Source: an uncultured Pelagimonas sp.
GTDB lineage: Bacteria > Pseudomonadota > Alphaproteobacteria > Rhodobacterales > Rhodobacteraceae
Direction: 5' to 3'
NCBI GenBank assembly: GCA_947497905.1
Contig: CANMIH010000010.1
Span: 111,331-175,330, forward strand
Length of the DNA: 64,000 nt
Shown: in pieces, positions 54,910-61,900 of the stretch
How positions within the stretch are numbered: the first letter of the stretch is position 1
Layout: the number at the start of each line of letters is the position of its first letter
Position numbers and translations under genes: made by a program
The notes under the pieces: model-generated
Database searches by the model: none
The model's input: the letters and a program-made list of their open reading frames with translations, nothing else
Told to the model about the DNA's origin: nothing

Positions 54910-55388
54910 TAATTCTTAAGACTAGATTGGCTCATTGATTGTCTCGGTCAGAGCGCTCCGCGCTTTCAAGTCTTCCCCCGGATTGGTTGATCCCTTAGCG
55001 CTAACCTGCTTGAACTCATAATTGCCTTCACGCTGCGGGCTGGTTGTTTGGCCGCAACCTCGGGTTTTCGTTCGGCGTGGCGAATGGACAGATATTGCGA
55101 TCCGGGATCGGAAAGGTGGATCCTGCCAGCCCTGGGTTTGCATCGATGCTTGCCGGTCCTCCAGCGCGGCAGAGACGCCTTTAGCGCCTTGCTGTGCACA
55201 GACCAATGATGGGCAGAGCGCGCGCAAAAACGTCCGGTGGACTAGCTCCTTTGGAGAGGCACAATGCCCTAAAAACACGACTGGTCGACTTAAATATCTG
55301 GAGAACTTTGTAAATCCATGTAACCATCGAGTAACTAAGTTTGTCACTCTGCCTTTTCTGCGCATGCCGAATGACTGAAGGTAAGCAT
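54910..55388. other. Gap without a supported gene
   Basis: About 480 bases between the amidohydrolase and the GAF kinase. A minus-strand frame at 54922-55365 (147 codons) and overlapping plus-strand frames are open, but neither shows a family motif, and the predicted proteins are Arg/Ser/Cys-rich as expected for non-coding GC-rich DNA. The last 40 bases probably carry the kinase ribosome site (GAAGGTAAG). Confidence 0.45.
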
Positions 55389-57116
55389 ATGCGTCGCCTA
55401 AACGAGAATGTTTTTGAACAAGACTTGTTACTTTCTGGTACTGCCTTCCTAGAGGCCATCTGTCGCACTGCCACCCGAGAGTTTTCGGCTGATTTTGCGT
55501 TCGTTGGTTCGCTACGGATAGCTGAATCTGAACGCATGTTTCTACAGGCCTTTCAGATCAAAGAGGCCGAAGTGACGAACGCAGATTATGATGTATGCGT
55601 CGCCCCCTGCCAACAAGCAGTAATTGAGAAAAAGACAGTCGTACATATGCGCGACTTGCAATCCCTTTTTCCAAACTCAGCGGGGATCAAGAAATTCGGT
55701 ATGGACAGTTATATTGGCTGCCCTCTGCTAAATGAGGCGGGAAGTGCAATCGGAATATTTGTTCTGGAGTGGCGTACGCCGCTTTCAGAGGATCAATCGA
55801 TCCGCATTCAGGGTAATCTCGAAACCATCGCGCCTCGTATCTCTAGTGAAGTGGAGAACTTGAATAATGCGCATGCACTGCAAGTGCTCATGCAACCAAT
55901 GGCACGGCGCGAAGATGACGATATTGACGCGATTTGTTCAACAACATTACAATTGGCCAACCTCGCCCAAGTTAAATCGGCTTTCATTGCCGAGTGTCTA
56001 GATGATGATCAAAGAGAATTTCGCATTTTGGCCTCGGTAACTGATGGGAAGATCGAAAAAGAGATATCTGGCGTTACTCTGAAGTACGATGACACACCTT
56101 GTCGTGACCTAAGAAGTAGCGATACAATTTTCATTGAGCGCGATTTGATGGATCGGTTTCCAGATACCGCTTATTTTGAACATCGTAACATTCAATCTTA
56201 TTTTGGGAAATTGCTCCGCAATAAGGATGGCACTCCGATTGGTCATGTTGTGTTACTTCATGATAGACCCCTATCTCCAAGACTTCTACAGTCCGAATTG
56301 TTGAATGCCACTTTGAAACGTGTTCTGAGAGAGCTGGAAAACGAATTGATTGAACGAGGCCTTGAGGAGTTAAGAAGCTCCATGGAGGTTCGGAAAAAAT
56401 TACAAAGCCTTGGGTTGATGGCGGGAACCGTGGCGCATGATTTTAACAATTTACTCTTTGCAATTATTGGGCATACCGAACTCGCAAAAATGGAATTGAA
56501 GAAACAAGATGCTGCTTATTCCTACATTGAGTTGGCAGAGAAAACTATGTGGCGCGCGCGCGATATAGTAATCGATTTGATGGAGTTTGCTGGGATGAAC
56601 TCTGAATCAGAGACCGAAATGGTTAACTTGAACGCAGTAATTCAGGGCGCCTTAGAGTTGCTTCTTTCCGCAGACTCTGACCGCTGTTTGGTCAACCGCG
56701 ATCTGCAATCCCAATTGCCAAGTATACTGGGGCGTCAAAACCAAATTCATCAAATCGTCACCAATCTTGTTTTGAACTCTCTGGATGCCATGGGTGATAC
56801 GAATGGCGCTCTGACGGTAGAAACTGCCTCGGTGAATGTTCCTAGACGAGATGCAGACAAGTGCATGACCGGGCATTTGGCTACAATGGCAGGCCATTGT
56901 GTGTTGTTGAGGATCTCAGACAATGGGCACGGCATGAACCAGGAAACGATCGATCGAATTTTCGATCCATATTTCTCGACCAAAAACAATGGCCGCGGCT
57001 TGGGGCTGGCTGGCGTTCTTGGGATCGCTCAGCGTATGAATGCTGGGTTGACCGTAACCAGCCAAGTCGGCCAGGGCACAACCGTCTGCCTCTATTTCAA
57101 CATTGCAAATTGCTAG
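55389..57116 (+). CDS. Soluble sensor histidine kinase with two GAF domains
   Basis: 575 residues without membrane segments. GAF domains occupy about residues 15-165 and 185-325 (the second with RNIQSYFGKLLRNKDGTPIGHVVLLHD). The kinase core has the histidine in GTVAHDFNNLLFAIIGHTELA (about residue 349), then the ATPase boxes NLVLNSLDAM, ISDNGHGM and NGRGLGLAGVLGIAQ. No receiver follows. ATG 55389 has AAGG eight bases upstream. The gene is AT-richer than the catabolic operons, and an IS110 element begins within a dozen bases of its stop, so the natural C-terminus may have been altered. Confidence 0.9.
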   Translation: MRRLNENVFEQDLLLSGTAFLEAICRTATREFSADFAFVGSLRIAESERMFLQAFQIKEAEVTNADYDVCVAPCQQAVIEKKTVVHMRDLQSLFPNSAGIKKFGMDSYIGCPLLNEAGSAIGIFVLEWRTPLSEDQSIRIQGNLETIAPRISSEVENLNNAHALQVLMQPMARREDDDIDAICSTTLQLANLAQVKSAFIAECLDDDQREFRILASVTDGKIEKEISGVTLKYDDTPCRDLRSSDTIFIERDLMDRFPDTAYFEHRNIQSYFGKLLRNKDGTPIGHVVLLHDRPLSPRLLQSELLNATLKRVLRELENELIERGLEELRSSMEVRKKLQSLGLMAGTVAHDFNNLLFAIIGHTELAKMELKKQDAAYSYIELAEKTMWRARDIVIDLMEFAGMNSESETEMVNLNAVIQGALELLLSADSDRCLVNRDLQSQLPSILGRQNQIHQIVTNLVLNSLDAMGDTNGALTVETASVNVPRRDADKCMTGHLATMAGHCVLLRISDNGHGMNQETIDRIFDPYFSTKNNGRGLGLAGVLGIAQRMNAGLTVTSQVGQGTTVCLYFNIANC

Positions 57117-57128
57117 CAACTGTATTTC

Positions 57129-58088
57129 TCAAATCGTCTGAGCGTTCCACTTCTGCCGAGATTTGCAGAGTGCATTGACGATTGTGACAAGTTTGCGGGC
57201 GATGGCTGTGATGACAACCTTATGTGGCTTTCCGGCGGCTCGCAGCCTGTCCGCGAATGGCTTTAGATTCGGATTGTGGTGGCTGGCGACGAGGGCAGCC
57301 TGGAACATGACGTGTCGCAGCAAGCGCCTACCACCAGCGATGGTCCGTTTTCCACGCATCGCGCCGCTATCGTGGGCGATAGGAGCAAGGCCTGTGAGAG
57401 CTGCGGCCTGTTCACCGGATATGTATTCAAGTTCCGGCATTTCCGCTATGAGCATTGTGCTGGCGACTGGCCCGATGCCTGGAACCGACCGCAAAATTTC
57501 TGAGGTCTCGGCAAGGTTTTCATCAGCCGCGATGATTCGCTCAATCTGGGCTTCCAATTCAACGACCTGACTATGCAGAAGGTCTTTCAAGTCGGAGTCC
57601 ATATCTGCAAACACTTCAGCTGATCCCAGCTTTCCGTGCGCTTTGATCTGCGCAAGAAGCCGCTTGCGTGTTTCGACGATCTGCCCGTGTTTAGACACCA
57701 AGGCTCTAAGAAGACGTAACTTCTCATGCGGAAGGCTGCGCCCGGCTTCTGGCCGGAACACCATGAACCGGGCAATGAGTTCGGCGTCAATCCTGTCAGT
57801 CTTTGCCCGTGTGCCTCGGCTTGCGGCGAAGGCTTTTATCTGTGCAGGCGGCAATTGCGGTGTTGCCAAACCCGCACCATCCAAAGTTGCCCATAACCGC
57901 CATTCCTGACCACCAGTGGCCTCGAAGCAAACGAGCGTCTCCAGGTCCCGGGCCAGTCCGGCAACTTGCTTATGACCCTTAATATTGTTTGGCACCCTAA
58001 CACGCTTGCCATTGGGCAGGCAGTGAAGGTCTAGCCAGTCTCGACTGACATCTATTCCGATAACTGCCGTCTGTGTTACTTTGCTCAT
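57129..58088 (-). CDS. IS110-family transposase (DEDD recombinase)
   Basis: 319 residues. The N-terminal RuvC-like DEDD domain shows IGIDVSRDWLDLHC, CFEATGGQEW and TDRIDAELIARF; the C-terminal Transposase_20 domain has VPGIGPVASTMLIAEMPEL and AHDSGAMRGKRTIAGGRRLLRHVMFQAAL, with the catalytic serine in the latter region. ATG 58088 fits the family start. The gene looks intact, so the element may be active. In the IS110 group the leader upstream of this gene can give rise to the bridge RNA that guides target choice. Confidence 0.94.
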   Translation of the reverse strand: MSKVTQTAVIGIDVSRDWLDLHCLPNGKRVRVPNNIKGHKQVAGLARDLETLVCFEATGGQEWRLWATLDGAGLATPQLPPAQIKAFAASRGTRAKTDRIDAELIARFMVFRPEAGRSLPHEKLRLLRALVSKHGQIVETRKRLLAQIKAHGKLGSAEVFADMDSDLKDLLHSQVVELEAQIERIIAADENLAETSEILRSVPGIGPVASTMLIAEMPELEYISGEQAAALTGLAPIAHDSGAMRGKRTIAGGRRLLRHVMFQAALVASHHNPNLKPFADRLRAAGKPHKVVITAIARKLVTIVNALCKSRQKWNAQTI

Positions 58089-58300
58089 ACCCTCTTCCTT
58101 CTGATCCGTGGTCCTTCGGGGCCACATGCAACTGTTCGAGATGATGAAGAGAGAAGGTGCTGGCTCGCTAGCAAACGTGGTCAAACCCACAAGGCTCAGA
58201 CGCCATACACCGCCCCGTCAGCAGCCTCGGCCAAAGTCGCTGACGGGGGCAACATAGCAAAATCGAGATACAGAAGGGTCAAGGCTCAAAGTCATCAATC
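58089..58300 (-). ncRNA. Candidate IS110 bridge RNA region in the element leader
   Basis: The non-coding end upstream of the transposase is rich in hairpins: a perfect 10-bp stem with a 16-base loop (58213-58222 with 58239-58248), a small GTGG/CCAC hairpin (58179-58192), and a stem capped by TTCG (58108-58114 with 58119-58125). The nonamer TGAGCCTTG occurs twice on the transposase strand. Internal-loop stems in this position match the layout of bridge RNAs described for IS621 and relatives. Loop-to-DNA pairing was not verified. Confidence 0.5.
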
Positions 58301-58405
58301 GACGGTTGTTGCGAGCGCGATGTCTGAGAGGAAGACCTTTGGGTAGCGGTCGTATCCTGTTGCAACACGCCGCCAGTCCTTATGGCTGATAAACATGATG
58401 TCGCA
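58301..58405 (-). pseudogene. Second IS5-family transposase C-terminal remnant
   Basis: Minus-strand translation gives MFISHKDWRRVATGYDRYPKVFLSDIALATTV before similarity stops at 58301. It aligns base by base with the scar at 35606-35725 over about 80 bases, with many substitutions, so the two are related but old copies. The end of the similarity coincides with the inferred IS110 junction. Confidence 0.7.
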
Positions 58406-58923
58406 TCGCTGCCCGGCAGTGCATTGCATGGCAATGTCACGAGAGGGGTGGTTGCATCATTTATTGGGACGCTCGCCGTATTTTACAGACTTCGTTCGCC
58501 GGATATCATGTTCCATTGCTTTTAGAGGGGCATCAAGTGCGCGCGGCTTTGCTCGTTCCATTCGTAGGGGCCTGTATACATCTATTCCACCCGACGGCAG
58601 GTGGGTCCGAGATGATCCACAAGGCTATAAACTTGGCCCCTGTCAATTTTGTTCACAAGGATGACTTTTCCCTCCAATTTTGCTATAGAAATATAGTGTT
58701 TGTTGGTTTCCGCTGACCCAACAAGGGTTTGCGATGTGTGTGGTTCAGTCAAAGCTCGACCGTAGATGAGACTTTACTAACGACGTTCAATTTTAGGGTG
58801 TGTGACGATCGGCCAGGGTATGGCCAACTGCGGATCTGCTGCTGATCCCGTCCCCCCAACTGTCCTCTCGGCCGGGTCAACCGCCTGTTGGTTACAGGCG
58901 CGTATTTTCTGGGGGGACGTCCA
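58406..58923. other. Gap upstream of the giant repeat protein
   Basis: About 500 bases with no recognisable gene. Short plus-strand frames (for example 58395-58664) have no motif. A perfect 7-bp hairpin CGCCTGT/ACAGGCG (58882-58888 with 58894-58900) sits in the presumed leader of the repeat-protein gene, 24 bases before its ATG, followed by the ribosome site GGGGGGA. Another small hairpin GGCCA/TGGCC lies near 58806-58821. Confidence 0.5.
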
Positions 58924-61900
58924 ATGCCTGGCAACAACGGCAACAATCTGATCAATGGTGGAAACGGAACCGATGTCATTTTTGGTGGCAACGGACGGGA
59001 TACGATCAATGGCAATGGGGGTCGGGATTACCTGTTTGGCGGCAATGGCCGGGATCTGATATCTGGGGGGGACGGCAATGATCTGTTGTCAGGCGGTCGC
59101 GGTCGCGACACTCTTTCGGGGGATGCGGGCAATGATTGGCTGTTTGGAGGGCGCGGTCGTGATGTGCTCTCAGGGGGGGTAGGCAATGATGTTCTGGTCG
59201 GGGGACGGGGACGCGACACTGCGGTTTTCGAAGACAGCATCCTTAATTTCAGTTTCTACCAGAGCTGGTGCGGATTTCGGGTGACCCACACCGGGGCTTT
59301 GGGGGTGGATTGGCTCTTTGGTATAGAAATCCTGCAGTTTGACGACATCACCATCAATCTCAATGCCTCGAACAATGGGCCATTGGCGGTGGATGACGTG
59401 CTGGCGGCGCAATCAGACACAGCGCTAAGCTTTACCGCCGCGGATCTGGTCAGCAATGATTTCGACTGGGAGGGGGATCCGCTTGAGGTGGTATCGCTAG
59501 ATGACAGCGCCACTTTGGGCTCGGTGACACTCACAGCGGGCGGTGATGTGATTTATGACGCCAATGGTCAGTTTGACCATCTGGCCTTGGGTGAAACCGC
59601 AACCGACACGTTCAGATATATGGTGTCGGACGGCAATGGCGGCTTTGACACGGCTGAGGTCACAGTCACCATCACTGGCGTTGGAACCGGCGGTGGCGGC
59701 AACACCCCCCCCACTGTGGTGGCGGATGTGGACGCGGCGACGGATGATGGGGTGGCGGCCACCGGCAATGTGCTCGCCAATGACAGTGACCCGGATGCAG
59801 GCGATGTGCTGAGCGTTGCGAACCCGGGTGTCTATGTCGGCACCTACGGCACTCTGACCCTCAACGCCGATGGCAGCTATAGCTATGTCGTCACCGACGA
59901 GAGTATCGATGATGGGTTCTCAGATAGTGATATCTTCGCAGTCCAAGTGAGTGACGGCACGGCGACGGTTGGAACCACGCTGACGCTGAACATCACCGGT
60001 CAGAACGACGCACCTGTTGTGGTGGCGGATGTGGATGCGGCGACCGATGATGGCGTCACCGCCACTGGCTATGTACTCGCCAATGACAGCGACCCGGATG
60101 CAGGCGATGTGCTAAGTGTTGCGAACCCAGGCGTCTATGTCGGCACCTACGGCACGCTGACACTGAATGCCGACGGCATCTATAGCTATGTTGTGACCGA
60201 CGAGAGTATCGACGATGGGTTTTCAGACAGTGACGTCTTTGCCGTACAGGTGAGTGACGGCTCGGCGACGGTTGGAACCACGCTGACGCTGAACATTACC
60301 GGTCAGAACGATGCGCCTCTAGTGGTGGCTGATGTGGATGCGGCGTCCGATGATGGCGTCGCCGCCACCGGCAATGTGCTCGCCAATGACAGCGACCCGG
60401 ATGCAGGCGATGCGCTGAGCGTTGTGAACCCCGGTGTCTATGTCGGCACCTATGGCACTCTGACACTCAATGCCGATGGCAGCTACAGCTATGTCGTGAC
60501 CGACGAGAGCATTGATGATGGGTTTTCGGACAGCGATGTCTTTGCGGTCCAAGTGAGTGATGGAACTGCGACGGTTGGAACCACGCTGACTCTGAACATC
60601 ACCGGTCAGAACGATGCGCCTGTTGTGGTGGCAGATGTGGATGCGGCGACCGATGATGGCGCCGCCGCCACTGGCAATGTTCTGAGCAATGACAGCGACC
60701 CGGATGCTAGTGACGTTCTGAGTGTCGCGAACCCGGGTGTCTATGTCGGCACCTTTGGCACCCTGACCCTCAATGCCGATGGCAGCTATAGCTATCTCGT
60801 GACCGACGAGAGTATCGATGATGGGTTCTCAGACAGTGATGTCTTCGCCGTACAGGTGAGTGATGGAACTGCGACGGCTGGGACCACGCTGACGCTCAAC
60901 ATCACCGGTCAGAACGATGCGCCTATTGTTATGGCCGATGTGGATGCGGCGACGGACGATGGGGTTGCCGCCACCGGCAATGTGCTGAGCAATGACAGTG
61001 ACCCGGATGCAGGCGATGTGCTGAGTGTCGCGAACCCGGGTGTCTATGTCGGCACCTATGGCTCGCTGACCCTCAATGCAGATGGCAGCTATAGCTATGT
61101 CGTGACAGATGAGAGCATAGATGATGGGTTCTCGGACAGTGACGTCTTTGCGGTTCAGGTGAGTGATGGAACTGCGACGGCTGGGACCACGCTGACGCTC
61201 AACATCACCGGTCAGAACGATGCGCCCATCGTGGTCGATGACACGGCCAATACCACCGAGGCGGCGCAGGTGAATGGCAACATCCTGAGCAATGACAGTG
61301 ACGTCGATAGCGGTGACAGCCTCAGTGTGGCCTCTGTTGCCGGGTTTGCTCCGGGCACGGCCCTGACGGTGACCTCCGCTGGTGGACGGCAGGGGGCTCT
61401 GACCGTCACCTCAACGGGGGATTTTGTCTTTGATCCCCTGAACAACTTTCTCGATCTCGGGGTAACCGTGCCTGACACGGTGACGGTGAACTATCTCATC
61501 AGCGACGGGACAACCACCGCGCCGGGGCAACTCGTGATCACGGTACTGGGCGAGAACACGCCCCCCACAGCCAATGATGATGCGGATGCGACGGACGAAG
61601 ACACCGCAATCACGCTGGATGTCATGAACAATGACAGTGATGTGGATTTGGATGGCTTTGCAATCACCGCCATTGACGGTCAGGCGGTCAGCCTTGGAGA
61701 TAGCGTTGTGCTGGCGGGTTCTGGTGCGGTTGTTACGCTTAATCTGGACGGCACGCTCACCTATGATCCGGCAGGTGTTTTTGATGCGTTGGCCGACGGG
61801 GCGTCGGGGGCCGATAGTTTCAGCTATGAGATCACCGATCCCGGAGGCGCCAGCGATACGGCACAGGTGGCCATCACGCTCACTGGGGTCAATGATGGCC

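Larger units (their letters stand above)
57117..58300 (-). mobile_element. IS110-family insertion sequence (boundaries approximate)
   Basis: About 1.2 kb containing the transposase gene and a 210-base structured leader. The right limit was put near 58300 because similarity to the IS5-family scar resumes there abruptly; the left limit is the end of the GAF kinase gene. No long terminal inverted repeats are visible, as normal for IS110. Confidence 0.7.

Noticed and set aside
54922..55365. 147-codon minus-strand open frame as a gene
   Set aside because: No recognisable domain, unusual Arg/Ser/Lys-rich composition, overlapping open frames on the other strand, and no good ribosome site.
59722..61236. 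Direct repeats considered as a CRISPR array
   Set aside because: The repeats are 303 bases, in frame, contiguous without spacers, and encode a VCBS-like domain.
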